Source: Hyphomicrobiales bacterium (GTDB lineage Bacteria; Pseudomonadota; Alphaproteobacteria; Rhizobiales; Aestuariivirgaceae). Taken from it: a DNA stretch of 64,000 bases. The notes beneath the pieces were generated by a model. That model did not search any database. It worked only from the letters and a program-made list of their open reading frames with translations, and was not told the origin of the DNA. Shown here piece after piece: positions 45,758-55,039 of this stretch. The stretch lies in assembly GCA_016185245.1 (NCBI GenBank), contig JACPNZ010000007.1:1-64000 (forward strand). The letters run 5' to 3'. The translations under genes and the position numbers were made by a program. Numbering within the stretch: the stretch's first letter is position 1; each line of letters begins with the position of its first letter.

Positions 45758-46528
45758 TCAGGCGGCGGTGAAGCCGCCGTCGATCATCAGGGTCTCGCCG
45801 CAGACGAAATCGGACGCGGGCGAAGCCAGATAGAGGATCATGTCGGCCACCTCGACCGGCTGGCCGAAACGGCCGGCCGGTGTCTTGGCAATCTGCGGAT
45901 CGCGCTTTTCCGGGGCACTCCACACCTGGGTGCCCATGGCGGTCAGGATGACATTGGGGCAGACGGCGTTGGCCTGGATGTTGTGGCGGCCCCATTCCAC
46001 CGCCATCACCTTGGTCAGCATGTTGATCCCGCCCTTCGACGCGCAATAGGCCCCATGGCCCTCGATGGCGATGACGCCGGCCTGGGAAGAGACATTGACG
46101 ATCTTGCCGGAGCGCTGGGCAATCATCTTGGGCACTAGCTCGCGGGCGAGCAGGAAGGGGGCGCGCAGATTGACCGCCAAGGTCGTATCCCAGTCGGCAA
46201 TCGAAAGATCGGTCAAGGGCTCGATCAGGGCCATACCGGCATTGTTGACCAGAATGTCGATCGTGCCGAAGGCGGCGAGCGCCTGCCTGGCCACGCGCGC
46301 CGGGGTCGCCGGATCGCCGAGATCGGCCTCGATCGTCAGGCATTTTCGCCCGAGCCCCTCAACCGCGCTCGCCACCTCGGCCAGTCCCGATTGGTTACGT
46401 GCCACGGCGGCGATGTCGGCGCCGGCATCGGCCAGCACCTTGCAGGTCTCGAAGCCGATGCCCTTGCTCGCTCCCGTCACCAGGGCGCGCTTTCCCGCGA
46501 TCGCGAACCGCTTTATCCAGTCGGCCAT
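45758..46528 (-). CDS. SDR family oxidoreductase
   Basis: A 256-aa short-chain dehydrogenase. The cofactor motif VTGASKGIG is near residues 17-25, NNAG near 95, and the catalytic Ser, Tyr and Lys in SSQAGVIAIEGHGAYCASKG. It is close to gluconate 5-dehydrogenase and related polyol enzymes. GGGAG precedes the ATG at 46528. It belongs to a short minus-strand group with the PLP lyase and the M24 peptidase. The substrate is not known. Confidence 0.92.
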   Translation of the reverse strand: MADWIKRFAIAGKRALVTGASKGIGFETCKVLADAGADIAAVARNQSGLAEVASAVEGLGRKCLTIEADLGDPATPARVARQALAAFGTIDILVNNAGMALIEPLTDLSIADWDTTLAVNLRAPFLLARELVPKMIAQRSGKIVNVSSQAGVIAIEGHGAYCASKGGINMLTKVMAVEWGRHNIQANAVCPNVILTAMGTQVWSAPEKRDPQIAKTPAGRFGQPVEVADMILYLASPASDFVCGETLMIDGGFTAA

Positions 46529-46547
46529 TGTCGTCTCCCGTTGCATA

Positions 46548-47513
46548 TCATGGTTGCGGCGTGCCGCCGGCCAGCACGGTCGCAAACTTGCCCATGTCGA
46601 TGTTGCCACCGGAAATGACCACGCCGACGCGCTTTCCCGTCATGCGGTCCTTCTCCTGCATCAGCGCGGCCAGCGCGGCGGCCCCCGCACCCTCGGTTAG
46701 CGTGTGGGCGCCACGGTAGTAGAGCCGCATGGCTCCGGCGATCTCGTCTTCGCTTACTGTGACCACGCGCTCGGCCCCGCGCCTGATGATGTGCAGGGCA
46801 TCGGGGTTGGGAATACGCACCGCCATGCCGTCGGCGAAGGTCGCAGCGCCATTGGTGGCGACGGGCTTTCCTTGCGCGAAGGAGAGAGCATAGGCGGCGG
46901 CCTTCTCGGCGGTCACGCCCACCACCTTGGTCTTCAATCCCAGCATGTCGCGGGCCGCAATCACTCCGCAGATGCCGGAGCCCATGCCGATCGGCACATA
47001 GACCGTATCGAGTGCGCCTGCTGCATGGAACAGCTCATGGGCGTAAGTTGTGACGCCGAGCACCAGTTCGGGCCCGAAGGAAGCGATGAAGGAAAGCCCG
47101 TGCTCCCCGGCGATCCGCATCGCCGTCTCGCGCGCCTCGTCGAAATCATGGCCGGCCTCGATTAGTTCGGCACCCAGCGCCCGCATGGCGGCGTTCTTTT
47201 CGGGTGAATTGCCGAAGGGGGCGACGATGGTGACGGTAATGCCGACCCGCCTGGCGCCGAAGGGGATCGACTGGCCGTGATTGCCGCGGGTTGCTGTGAT
47301 GACGCCGCCCGTCTCGCCGCGTTCGGCCCGCATTTGCATGTGAAAAATGCCGCCCCGCACCTTGAAAGCGCCGATCGGCGTGTGGTTCTCGTGCTTCACC
47401 CAGACTTCGCATCCCGCCGCCGCGGCGATCAGCGGCCAGACATATTGCGGGGTGGGCGGCATGGCGGCATAGACGATACGCTGGGCCTTCTCCAGCTCGG
47501 CTGCTGTAAACAT
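46548..47513 (-). CDS. PLP-dependent threonine dehydratase-type lyase (hydroxy-amino acid)
   Basis: A 321-aa fold-type II enzyme. Schiff-base Lys51 lies in PIGAFKVRGG. The phosphate-binding glycine loop GMGSGICGV, the SGGNID near the C terminus and TRGNHGQSIPFGAR complete the site. It resembles serine/threonine dehydratases and threo-3-hydroxyaspartate ammonia-lyases. No ACT domain is present, so it is the catabolic type without feedback. It is divergent from fabD across 69 bases. Confidence 0.9.
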   Translation of the reverse strand: MFTAAELEKAQRIVYAAMPPTPQYVWPLIAAAAGCEVWVKHENHTPIGAFKVRGGIFHMQMRAERGETGGVITATRGNHGQSIPFGARRVGITVTIVAPFGNSPEKNAAMRALGAELIEAGHDFDEARETAMRIAGEHGLSFIASFGPELVLGVTTYAHELFHAAGALDTVYVPIGMGSGICGVIAARDMLGLKTKVVGVTAEKAAAYALSFAQGKPVATNGAATFADGMAVRIPNPDALHIIRRGAERVVTVSEDEIAGAMRLYYRGAHTLTEGAGAAALAALMQEKDRMTGKRVGVVISGGNIDMGKFATVLAGGTPQP

Positions 47514-47582
47514 TCTTGACTTGGGCCCGCCCCCATGTTTCGTGCGCCGCCAATGTTGGGGGATCGGCCTCAAGGTGGCAAG

Positions 47583-48533
47583 ATGACAGTTGCGTTCACG
47601 TTTCCGGGCCAGGGCAGCCAGACGGTCGGCATGGGCAAGGGGCTGGCGGAGAATTTCGCGGTGGCCCGCGCCGTGTTCGACGAGGTCGATCAGGCGCTGG
47701 GCCAGAAGCTTTCGACCCTTGTATGGGAAGGTCCCGAGGCCGAGCTCACCCTCACCGAAAACGCCCAGCCGGCGCTGATGGCGGTGAGCATGGCGGCGAT
47801 CCGGGTGCTGGCGGCCGAACATGGCATCACCGTCGCCAACACCGCCAAGTTCGTCGCCGGCCATTCGCTCGGCGAATACTCTGCCCTTGCCGCCGCCGGC
47901 ACCTTCACGCTCGCCGATGCGGCACGGCTCCTGAAAACCCGTGGCGATGCGATGCAGGCGGCAACTCCCGTCGGCACCGGCGCTATGGCGGCACTGCTTG
48001 GGCTCGATTTTGCCAGTGCCGCCGCGGTGGCGGCGGAAGCCGCCCAAGGCGATGTGTGTCAGGCCGCCAACGACAACAGCGACGGCCAAGTGGTGGTTTC
48101 GGGATCGAAGGCGGCGGTCGAGCGGGCCCTGGTGATCGCCAAGGCCAAGGGCGCCAAACGCGCCATCCTGCTGCCAGTCTCCGCCCCTTTCCATTGCGCG
48201 CTGATGCAGCCCGCCGCTGCGGTGATGGCCGAGGCGCTCGCCAAAGTTAACATGAAGGCTCCGGCCGTTCCGCTCGTCGCCAATGTGGTGGCGGGGGCCC
48301 TCAGCGATCCGGCCGAGATTCGGGCGAAGCTCGTGGCCCAGGTCACCGGCACGGTGCGCTGGCGCGAATGTGTGGGCTATATGGCGAGCCATGGCGTCAC
48401 CCGCTTCTGCGAAATTGGTGCGGGCAAGGTGCTGACCGGCCTGCTCAGGAAAAATGTGCCTGATGCCTCTGGCCTCGCCATCGGCACGCCCGAAGATATC
48501 GCCGTGGCGGCGGCCCAGCTCAAGCGAGGATAA
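47583..48533 (+). CDS. fabD: Malonyl-CoA:ACP transacylase
   Basis: A 316-aa FabD that moves malonyl from CoA to the acyl carrier protein. FTFPGQGSQTVGMG opens the domain. The nucleophile Ser95 lies in GHSLGEYSAL, and the catalytic His is in SAPFHCALM. It is the first gene of fabD-fabG-acpP-fabF. The ATG at 47583 is preferred because the longer upstream frame lacks family similarity. Confidence 0.96.
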   Translation: MTVAFTFPGQGSQTVGMGKGLAENFAVARAVFDEVDQALGQKLSTLVWEGPEAELTLTENAQPALMAVSMAAIRVLAAEHGITVANTAKFVAGHSLGEYSALAAAGTFTLADAARLLKTRGDAMQAATPVGTGAMAALLGLDFASAAAVAAEAAQGDVCQAANDNSDGQVVVSGSKAAVERALVIAKAKGAKRAILLPVSAPFHCALMQPAAAVMAEALAKVNMKAPAVPLVANVVAGALSDPAEIRAKLVAQVTGTVRWRECVGYMASHGVTRFCEIGAGKVLTGLLRKNVPDASGLAIGTPEDIAVAAAQLKRG

Positions 48534-48538
48534 GCGAC

Positions 48539-49276
48539 ATGTTCGATCTCTCCGGCAAAACGGCACTGGTGACGGGAGCAACCGGCGGCATCGGTGCCGC
48601 CATCGCCAAGGCCCTGCACCGGGCCGGTGCGACGGTGGCGATTTCCGGCACCCGGACCGCCGTGCTCGAGGAGCTGAAAACGGAGCTAGGCTCGCGCGTC
48701 CATGTGCTCGCCTGCAATCTCTCCGATCCGGCCGATGTCGAGAAGCTCGTTCCGGCGGCGGAAGCGGCCATGGGTTTCCTCGACATCCTGGTCAACAATG
48801 CCGGCATCACCAAGGACGGGCTCGCCATGCGCATGAAGGACGAGGATTGGGCCCGGGTGATCGACGTCAATCTCACCGCTGGCTTCCGCCTGGCCCGGGC
48901 CGCCATGCGCGGCATGATGAAGCGCCGCCATGGCCGGATTATCAACATCACCTCGGTCGTCGGTGTCACCGGCAATCCCGGCCAGGCCAATTACGTGGCC
49001 TCCAAGGCCGGGGTGATCGGGCTCACCAAATCGCTGGCCCAGGAGCTGGCCAGCCGGAATGTGACGGTGAACGCCGTGGCTCCAGGCTTCATCGAGACGG
49101 CGATGACCGACGTGCTGAACGACAAGCAGAAGGAAGCGATCCTCGCCCGCGTGCCCGCCGGCCGCCTCGGCAGCCCGGACGATGTTGCCGCCGCCGTGGT
49201 CTTCTTGGCTTCCGCCGAAGCCGGCTATATCACCGGTCAGACACTGCATGTGAACGGCGGCATGGCCATGATCTGA
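48539..49276 (+). CDS. fabG: 3-oxoacyl-[ACP] reductase
   Basis: A 245-aa SDR that reduces beta-ketoacyl-ACP with NADPH. The cofactor loop TGATGGIG is at residues 12-19. The tetrad is Ser139 (NITSVVG), Tyr152 and Lys156 ([11 protein letters not shown]). The family C terminus GGMAMI is present. It follows fabD by five bases. Confidence 0.97.
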   Translation: MFDLSGKTALVTGATGGIGAAIAKALHRAGATVAISGTRTAVLEELKTELGSRVHVLACNLSDPADVEKLVPAAEAAMGFLDILVNNAGITKDGLAMRMKDEDWARVIDVNLTAGFRLARAAMRGMMKRRHGRIINITSVVGVTGNPGQANYVASKAGVIGLTKSLAQELASRNVTVNAVAPGFIETAMTDVLNDKQKEAILARVPAGRLGSPDDVAAAVVFLASAEAGYITGQTLHVNGGMAMI

Positions 49277-49286
49277 GCCCAGCACG

Positions 49287-49320
49287 CTTTTCGCTTGGGT
49301 GGAATCACCCAAGCGAAAAG
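49287..49320. repeat. Perfect 15-bp palindrome after fabG
   Basis: CTTTTCGCTTGGGTG (49287-49301) pairs perfectly with CACCCAAGCGAAAAG (49306-49320) across the loop GAAT. The centre holds GAATC, a GANTC (CcrM-type) methylation site. The sequence may be a dispersed palindromic repeat of the order. In RNA it would form a very stable hairpin 11 bases after the fabG stop. Confidence 0.85.
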
Positions 49321-49341
49321 AAATCGCGCCAAGTCAACATG

Positions 49342-49390
49342 TTGGAGCATCCCCCGGCGAAGTCTGCAACTTCGCCGGGGGATGCTCCAA
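49342..49390. repeat. Perfect 22-bp palindrome between fabG and acpP
   Basis: The left arm (49342-49363, beginning TTGGAGCATCCCC) and the right arm (49369-49390, ending GGGGATGCTCCAA) are perfect complements with a CTGCA loop. No T-run follows, so it is not an ordinary terminator. Such a long perfect stem is unusual. It could be a mobile palindromic repeat or a processing site. Confidence 0.85.
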
Positions 49391-49419
49391 ACCCCTGCGA
49401 TATCAGCGGCTCAACTTGC

Positions 49420-49442
49420 CCCTTTTGCCGCAAAAGGGTTTT
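49420..49442 (+). terminator. Rho-independent terminator upstream of acpP
   Basis: CCCTTTTG (49420-49427) pairs with CAAAAGGG (49431-49438) and TTTT follows (49439-49442). It separates fabG from acpP transcription, so acpP needs its own promoter or partial readthrough, as known for acpP in other bacteria. Confidence 0.75.
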
Positions 49443-49445
49443 GTG

Positions 49446-49482
49446 GTAGGGAACCCCTCGGGTGCTATGGGGTCAGCCCTAC
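49446..49482 (+). promoter_or_regulatory. Two-part stem-loop in the acpP leader
   Basis: GTAGGG (49446-49451) pairs with CCCTAC (49477-49482), enclosing ACCCC (49453-49457) and GGGGT (49469-49473). It lies between the terminator and the acpP start (49530), so it would be part of the acpP 5' untranslated region. A regulatory role is inferred only from the position. Confidence 0.45.
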
Positions 49483-49529
49483 GCAGGGGCGGGGCCGTCT
49501 CAACAGATAACAAGCAAGGACGATTGAAC

Positions 49530-49766
49530 ATGAGTGACGTGGCCGAGCGGGTGAAGAAGATCGTGGTCGAGCACCTGGGGGTGGACGGCGACAAGGTCAA
49601 GCCGGAGGCAAGCTTCATCGACGATCTGGGCGCCGACAGCCTCGATACGGTCGAGTTGGTCATGGCTTTCGAAGAGGAATTCGGCATCGAAATTCCCGAC
49701 GACGCCGCCGAGACCATCCAGACCGTCGGCGACGCCATCAAGTTCATCGAAAAGAGCGCTGCCTGA
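49530..49766 (+). CDS. acpP: Acyl carrier protein
   Basis: A 78-aa acidic carrier protein. Ser37 in GADSLDT is the 4'-phosphopantetheine site. [20 protein letters not shown] and the C-terminal [14 protein letters not shown] are typical of alphaproteobacterial AcpP. A short AAGGA precedes the ATG at 49530. It has its own leader after a terminator and several palindromes. Confidence 0.98.
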   Translation: MSDVAERVKKIVVEHLGVDGDKVKPEASFIDDLGADSLDTVELVMAFEEEFGIEIPDDAAETIQTVGDAIKFIEKSAA

Positions 49767-49878
49767 CGGCCTTGCGCCGCCCGCGCTCGCAGGGCACATT
49801 TCGACATAATGCTGCGCGGAGGCAGGAACCGAAAAAGCCTGCCGCCGCGTTTTGCCGTCAAGAGAGGACGAATTGCAT

Positions 49879-51144
49879 ATGCGCCGCGTCGTGATCACGG
49901 GCCTCGGAATGGTGTCGCCGCTGGCCACCGGCGTCGAGGCGACCTGGACTCGCCTGATCGACGGGCGCTCGGGGGCCGGCCCGATCACCAAATTCGACGC
50001 CCATGACATGTCCTGCCGCATCGCCTGCGAGGTAAAGCGCGGCGACGGCAGCGATGGCTCGTTCAATCCCGAACAGTGGATGGACCACAAGGAGCTGCGG
50101 CGCTACGACGATTTCCTGGTCTATGCCGTGGCCGCCGCCAAGCAGGCGATGCAGGATGCTGGCGTCGAGCTTATAACCGAGGAGGAGAAATGCCGGGCGG
50201 GCGTCTTGGTCGGCTCCGGCATCGGCGGCCTCACCAATATCGAACAGACCACGCTTTTGCTTGCCGAAAAGGGCCCGCGCCGGGTCAGCCCGTTCTTCAT
50301 TCCAGGCTCGCTGATCAATCTCGCCTCGGGCCTCATCTCCATCGAATTCGGCTGCAAGGGCCCGAACCATTCGGTGGTTACCGCCTGCTCGACCGGCACC
50401 CATGCGATCGGCGACGCAGCCCGCCTGATCGCCCTTGACGATGCCGACATGATGATCGCCGGCGGAGCCGAATCGGCGATCTGCCGGCTGGGCATCGCCG
50501 GCTTCATCGCCTGCAAGGCGCTGGCCACCAAGTTCAACGACGCCCCGCAGAAGGGCTCCAGGCCCTATGACGCCGACCGTGATGGCTTCGTCATGGGGGA
50601 AGGCGCGGGCGTCGTCGTTCTCGAGGAGCTTGACCATGCCCTGGGGCGCGGCGCCAAAATCTATGCCGAGGTCGTGGGCTACGGCATGTCGGGCGATGCC
50701 TATCATGTCACCGCCCCCGCCGCCGACGGCGACGGCGCCTATCGCTGCATGCAGGCCGCTCTCAAGCGTGCCGGCATCCCGGCCCATGACATCGATTACA
50801 TCAACGCCCATGGCACCTCGACACCCATGGGCGACGAGATCGAATTGCGCGCCGTCGAGCGCCTGATGGGCAATCGCGCCGAAGGGCTTGCCATGTCGTC
50901 GACCAAGTCGTCGATCGGCCATCTCCTGGGGGCGGCGGGCGCCGTCGAGGCGATCTTCTCGGTCCTGGCGATCCGCGACAACATCTGCCCGCCCACCCTC
51001 AATCTCGACAATCCGTCGGTCGAAACCGCCATCGACCTGGTGCCCAAGCAGGCGAAGAAGAAGGACATCAACACAGTTCTGTCCAATTCTTTTGGTTTCG
51101 GTGGTACCAATGCCTCGCTGGTTCTGCGCCGCTATGCGGCCTGA
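49879..51144 (+). CDS. fabF: 3-oxoacyl-[ACP] synthase II
   Basis: A 421-aa condensing enzyme. Active-site Cys170 is in VTACSTGTHAIG. The two His are in NAHGTSTPMGD and SSIGHLLGAAG, and the C-terminal SNSFGFGGTNASLV is conserved. It extends acyl-ACP with malonyl-ACP. AGAGGA sits just before the ATG at 49879. Confidence 0.97.
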   Translation: MRRVVITGLGMVSPLATGVEATWTRLIDGRSGAGPITKFDAHDMSCRIACEVKRGDGSDGSFNPEQWMDHKELRRYDDFLVYAVAAAKQAMQDAGVELITEEEKCRAGVLVGSGIGGLTNIEQTTLLLAEKGPRRVSPFFIPGSLINLASGLISIEFGCKGPNHSVVTACSTGTHAIGDAARLIALDDADMMIAGGAESAICRLGIAGFIACKALATKFNDAPQKGSRPYDADRDGFVMGEGAGVVVLEELDHALGRGAKIYAEVVGYGMSGDAYHVTAPAADGDGAYRCMQAALKRAGIPAHDIDYINAHGTSTPMGDEIELRAVERLMGNRAEGLAMSSTKSSIGHLLGAAGAVEAIFSVLAIRDNICPPTLNLDNPSVETAIDLVPKQAKKKDINTVLSNSFGFGGTNASLVLRRYAA

Positions 51145-51170
51145 CCGCTCTGGAAGGATGACAGCCGAAA

Positions 51171-52565
51171 TTGACTACCGGCAAGGGACCGCAACGGGTT
51201 TCTGAACCGCGCCGCCCGCGGCGGCGGAGTGCCGCGGCGGTGCGCGTGCTGGCCTCGCTGTTCGTGCTGCTGGTTCTCGCCGGCGCCATTGCCGGAGGCC
51301 TTGCCTGGTACGGCTACGATGCCTACAGCAGCGAAGGTCCACTCGCCGCCAGCAAAGTCTATGACATCGACCGGGGTCTCGGCACGGCCGACATCGGCGC
51401 CCGCCTCGAACAGCAGGGCATCATCAGCAGCGGCCGGGTGTTCGCCGCCGCCGCCTATGTGACCGGGGTGCGCGGAAGGCTCAAGGCCGGCGAATACGAA
51501 TTCCCGGCCCATGCCAGCATGCGCGACGTTATGAACCTCCTCGTCTCCGGCAAGGTCATCGTCTACAAGATCTCGATCCCCGAAGGCTTCACCAGCGACA
51601 TGGCGTTGGCCCGCATCGCCGCCGACCAGGTGCTGACCGGCGAGGTGACATCGCCTCCCGCCGAAGGCACGCTGATGCCGGACACCTATCTTTTCCCGCG
51701 CGGCAAGACCCGTCAGCAGCTGATCGAGGACATGCAGGCGGCGGAAACAAAAATGGTTGACGACATCTGGACCCGGCGCAGGGACCTCTTGCCGATCACG
51801 ACCCGGGAGGAAGCGGTGATCCTCGCCTCGATCGTCGAGAAGGAAACCGCACTCGCCGACGAGCGGCCGCTGATCGCCTCGGTGTTCGTGAATCGCCTGC
51901 GCAAGGGCATGCGGCTGCAGTCGGACCCGACCATCATCTATGGCATCGCCGGCGGCAAGGGCAAGCTCGACCGGCCGCTGACCCACGCCGACATCACCAC
52001 GCCCACGCCCTACAACACCTATACCATCGACGGATTGCCGCCGGGACCGATCGCCAATCCGGGTCGGGCGGCGCTTGAGGCGGTAGTCAATCCGCCGGAA
52101 ACGTCTTACCTTTACTTCGTCGCCAACGGCAGCGGCGGCCACGCCTTCGCCTCGACGCTTGAAGAGCACAACCGCAACGTCGCCAAATGGCGCGATCTCG
52201 CCGGCAACGCCGCAACCGCAGCTGCAGTGGACGCCGCGACCGCCGCCACGGCCAACGCTACGTCGGCAAGCAGCACCGCCACGGCAACCGCGCTGCCCTC
52301 GATCGAATCGACGCGCCAGGAGGCTGCCAACAATTCGGCAGCCGCTGCCGCCGACATCAGTACGGCCGCCAAGTCGGGTCCCGACATCATGGCCAATGCT
52401 GAACCGGCCGATACCGCCAAGCCGGCCGAGGCCAAGCCGGTGGATGTCAAACCGGCCGATGCGGCGGCCACCACGACCCCGCCCGTAGCGGTTCTCAAGC
52501 CCGGTTCGGTCATCAAGATCGGCAACCGGCTAGTGCCAATTCCAAAGCGCAAGCCGAAACGGTAA
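51171..52565 (+). CDS. mltG: Endolytic transglycosylase MltG (YceG family)
   Basis: A 464-aa inner-membrane lytic transglycosylase that cuts nascent glycan strands. One transmembrane segment is at about 27-50 (LASLFVLLVLAGAIAGGLAW). The catalytic domain has the YceG motif VILASIVEKETA with the essential Glu, then PTIIYGIAGGKG and YNTYTIDGLPPGPIANPG. Residues about 345-445 are an Ala/Thr/Pro-rich tail absent from E. coli MltG. The start is TTG at 51171, 14 bases after an ATG with a good ribosome site (51158) that opens only a 15-codon frame. Confidence 0.92.
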   Translation: MTTGKGPQRVSEPRRPRRRSAAAVRVLASLFVLLVLAGAIAGGLAWYGYDAYSSEGPLAASKVYDIDRGLGTADIGARLEQQGIISSGRVFAAAAYVTGVRGRLKAGEYEFPAHASMRDVMNLLVSGKVIVYKISIPEGFTSDMALARIAADQVLTGEVTSPPAEGTLMPDTYLFPRGKTRQQLIEDMQAAETKMVDDIWTRRRDLLPITTREEAVILASIVEKETALADERPLIASVFVNRLRKGMRLQSDPTIIYGIAGGKGKLDRPLTHADITTPTPYNTYTIDGLPPGPIANPGRAALEAVVNPPETSYLYFVANGSGGHAFASTLEEHNRNVAKWRDLAGNAATAAAVDAATAATANATSASSTATATALPSIESTRQEAANNSAAAAADISTAAKSGPDIMANAEPADTAKPAEAKPVDVKPADAAATTTPPVAVLKPGSVIKIGNRLVPIPKRKPKR

Positions 52566-52580
52566 AGGGTGTGCCCGGAC

Positions 52581-54734
52581 CTAAGCCGCTGCCGTTTCCG
52601 GGGCGGTGGCAAACAGGGCGTGGGCGGCGGCGGCGTCGATGGCTTGCGAGAAATAATAGCCCTGCAGCAGGTCGCAGCCGGCGAGATTGAGCAGTATCGC
52701 TTGCTCCTCGGTCTCGACTCCTTCCGCTGTCACCCTGAGGTCGAAGGAATTGGCGAGCAGAATGGTCGCCTGCAGCAGGGTCTGGCCGCCGAGGTCGGCG
52801 GTGATACCGGCGACCAGGGAGCGGTCGACCTTGAGACGGTCAAACTGGAATTGCCGCAGATTGGCAACACTCGAGTGGCCCGAGCCGAAGTCGTCGAGAG
52901 CGATAGACACGCCGAGCGCCCGGATGCGGTCCATCGACTGACGGACCCGCTGCGGCTGATCGATGAGATGGGTCTCGGTCACCTCGAGTTCCAGGCGGCG
53001 GGCTGTGAAGCCGGTCTCCTGCAGCACCGAGGCCACCGTCGCGACGAAGGCCGGATTGCGGAACTGGGCGGGCGAGATGTTGACCGCAAGCCTGATCTCC
53101 GGCCATTGCCTCGCGGCGCGGCAGGCGGTGGCGAGCACGAAGGTGCCAAGTTCGTCGATCAGGCCGAATTGTTCGGCAACCGTGACCACCAGGTCGGGCC
53201 GTACCGGTCCGTGACCGGCGCGGTCCCAGCGTATCAGGGCCTCGACCGCGCAAGCCCGGTGGCTCTTCGCATCGACGATCGGCTGGTAGGCGAGGCGGAG
53301 CCTTCCGGCGGCGAGATCGGCCTTGAGATCGGCGGCCAGCGCCCGGCGGCCGAGATGATTGCCATCCATTTCCGGAGAATAGACGGCAGCCCCACCATGG
53401 CCCGCCAGCTTCGCCTGATACATGGCAACGTCGGCGCGGCGCAGGATCTCGCACACCTCGATCGCCTCCGCCGGACAGTCGGCAATGCCGATGCTGGCGC
53501 CGACCGATATAGCCCGGCCGTCCAGGTTGAACGGCTCGGCGAGGAACTGGATGATGCGCTGGGCCAGGGCGCGGGCATCCTCGGCGGCGCGGGACCCCCG
53601 ATGCACGACGGCAAATTCGTCGCCACCCAGCCTGGCCAGCAGGGCGGCGGGACCGGCCAGGGCGGCAAAGCCCGCCGATACGGCGGCGATCAGCCGGTCG
53701 CCGGTTTCGTGGCCATAGGTATCGTTGACGCTCTTGAAGCCGTCGAGGTCGACGAAGGTGATGGTGAGGCCGCCATCCCCGCGCTTGGTATCGCTCGAAG
53801 TCTCCTCGAGATACTGCATCAGTCGCATGCGGTTGGGCAGGCCACTCAAGCCATCGTGGGTCGCCTGATAATGCGACTGGGTCTGGCGCTCCTCGACTTG
53901 CCTGACTTCGTGGTAGCACAGCCAGGCGATCGCTAACATGACGACGATCAGATAGAGAATGATCGACCAGGCCTTGGGCGAAATCGCTCGGTTCGACAGA
54001 TCGCCGGGCCGGCGGTCGGTCCAGGCGAGATGCATAACCGGGTTGCCGAAGATGTCGGTCACCGTGAAAAAGGCACGGGCCGCGCTGGGTTCCGTGTGGA
54101 AGTCTTCGATCACGAAGGTCTGGCCGATTTCGGCGATGAATTCGGGAGTGAGGAACTTGGCAAAGACCAGATAGCGGCCCGGCGTGTCGGCGGGAACGAG
54201 CCCAGTGGTGGTGGGAACCAGATTGCCGGCGGCGACGATTGCCGGCCCTTCGGCGGTGGCCAGCACCGAGGCGGCGGTCTTGAATTCCAAAGCGTCCGAC
54301 GGCAGCCGGGCAATGAGACCCTTGAGGCCGCCCTTGAAGTAGAGCTCAACATCGGGGCTGAAGGATTTTCCGGCATGATAGGCGGTGAGCACCTGGCCGT
54401 TGCCGTCGACGGCGATCACCACGTCGTAGTTGACGCCGGTTTCGCTAGGTCCGCCCCAGGCCGAGGCGGCGAAGGCCTGGTCGATATCCTTGGCATAGAG
54501 ATTGAGAGCTGCGTCATCCCAGTTGGCGTTGTCGGCAATGGTGTTGGCCAGCTGCTCGACCGAGGAGGCGATGGCCGATTGGGCAACCTCGCGGGTGCGG
54601 TCGTGGTCGGCGATATTGGCGCCGTTTGACACGCTGGTGATCAGATCGGCGGCAAGGCCGATGGCGCCGGCACAGGCGATCAGGATCGGCAAGACGATCG
54701 ACAGGCCAAAACGGCGGGTGCGGCGGTTGCTCAT
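52581..54734 (-). CDS. Membrane-bound GGDEF-EAL protein with CHASE4-like sensor
   Basis: A 717-aa protein that controls cyclic di-GMP. A transmembrane segment at about 10-31, a periplasmic CHASE4-type sensor (about 40-255) and a second segment (about 262-280) precede the catalytic domains. The GGDEF region has LGGDEF near residue 370, the active form of a diguanylate cyclase. The EAL region has VEALIRW near 496 and ALDDFGSGHSS, with the metal and catalytic residues, and EGVETEEQ. Both activities are thus possible. It converges with mltG across 15 bases. Confidence 0.93.
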   Translation of the reverse strand: MSNRRTRRFGLSIVLPILIACAGAIGLAADLITSVSNGANIADHDRTREVAQSAIASSVEQLANTIADNANWDDAALNLYAKDIDQAFAASAWGGPSETGVNYDVVIAVDGNGQVLTAYHAGKSFSPDVELYFKGGLKGLIARLPSDALEFKTAASVLATAEGPAIVAAGNLVPTTTGLVPADTPGRYLVFAKFLTPEFIAEIGQTFVIEDFHTEPSAARAFFTVTDIFGNPVMHLAWTDRRPGDLSNRAISPKAWSIILYLIVVMLAIAWLCYHEVRQVEERQTQSHYQATHDGLSGLPNRMRLMQYLEETSSDTKRGDGGLTITFVDLDGFKSVNDTYGHETGDRLIAAVSAGFAALAGPAALLARLGGDEFAVVHRGSRAAEDARALAQRIIQFLAEPFNLDGRAISVGASIGIADCPAEAIEVCEILRRADVAMYQAKLAGHGGAAVYSPEMDGNHLGRRALAADLKADLAAGRLRLAYQPIVDAKSHRACAVEALIRWDRAGHGPVRPDLVVTVAEQFGLIDELGTFVLATACRAARQWPEIRLAVNISPAQFRNPAFVATVASVLQETGFTARRLELEVTETHLIDQPQRVRQSMDRIRALGVSIALDDFGSGHSSVANLRQFQFDRLKVDRSLVAGITADLGGQTLLQATILLANSFDLRVTAEGVETEEQAILLNLAGCDLLQGYYFSQAIDAAAAHALFATAPETAAA

Positions 54735-55039
54735 GGAAGCCCGTTGCGAGTACAGCCTGACTATCCACGCTGCCCGTTAAGGTGCGGTAAGAAGGCGTAA
54801 CAAACGGGAGCGTAAGGGGAATGACCGAATTTGTCGGCAAGTGTTAATGACCGGCGAGGGTGCCGTTAACCATGCGCTGACGGAGAGTTGAGCCGGATAC
54901 TGTCCGCAGCCGCTGCATCCCGGCGCGGAAAAACATCGTTAGCAGTATCGGTGAGGCAAGCCCTCGCGCTGCCTCTATGGAAATTTCATGCTGCACCGGC
55001 TTGTGCCGATTTCCGCTGTGGTCCTGGCCGCCGCGGCTG
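54735..55039. other. Intergenic region of about 305 bases
   Basis: Lies between the GGDEF-EAL gene start (54734) and the end of the GT21-like gene (55040), both on the minus strand. It should hold the promoter of the GGDEF-EAL gene and the end of the GT21-like transcript. A short plus-strand frame starts at 54988 but runs antisense to the GT21-like gene and has no family. I see no RNA gene or repeat. Confidence 0.4.

Noticed and set aside
47513-48581. Long in-frame N-terminal extension of the PLP lyase gene
   Set aside because: It runs antisense to fabD and has no similarity to the family. The start at 47513 gives a normal-length enzyme.
49342-49390. The 22-bp palindrome as a transcription terminator
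   Set aside because: No T-run follows on either strand. The nearby 49420-49442 hairpin is the better terminator.
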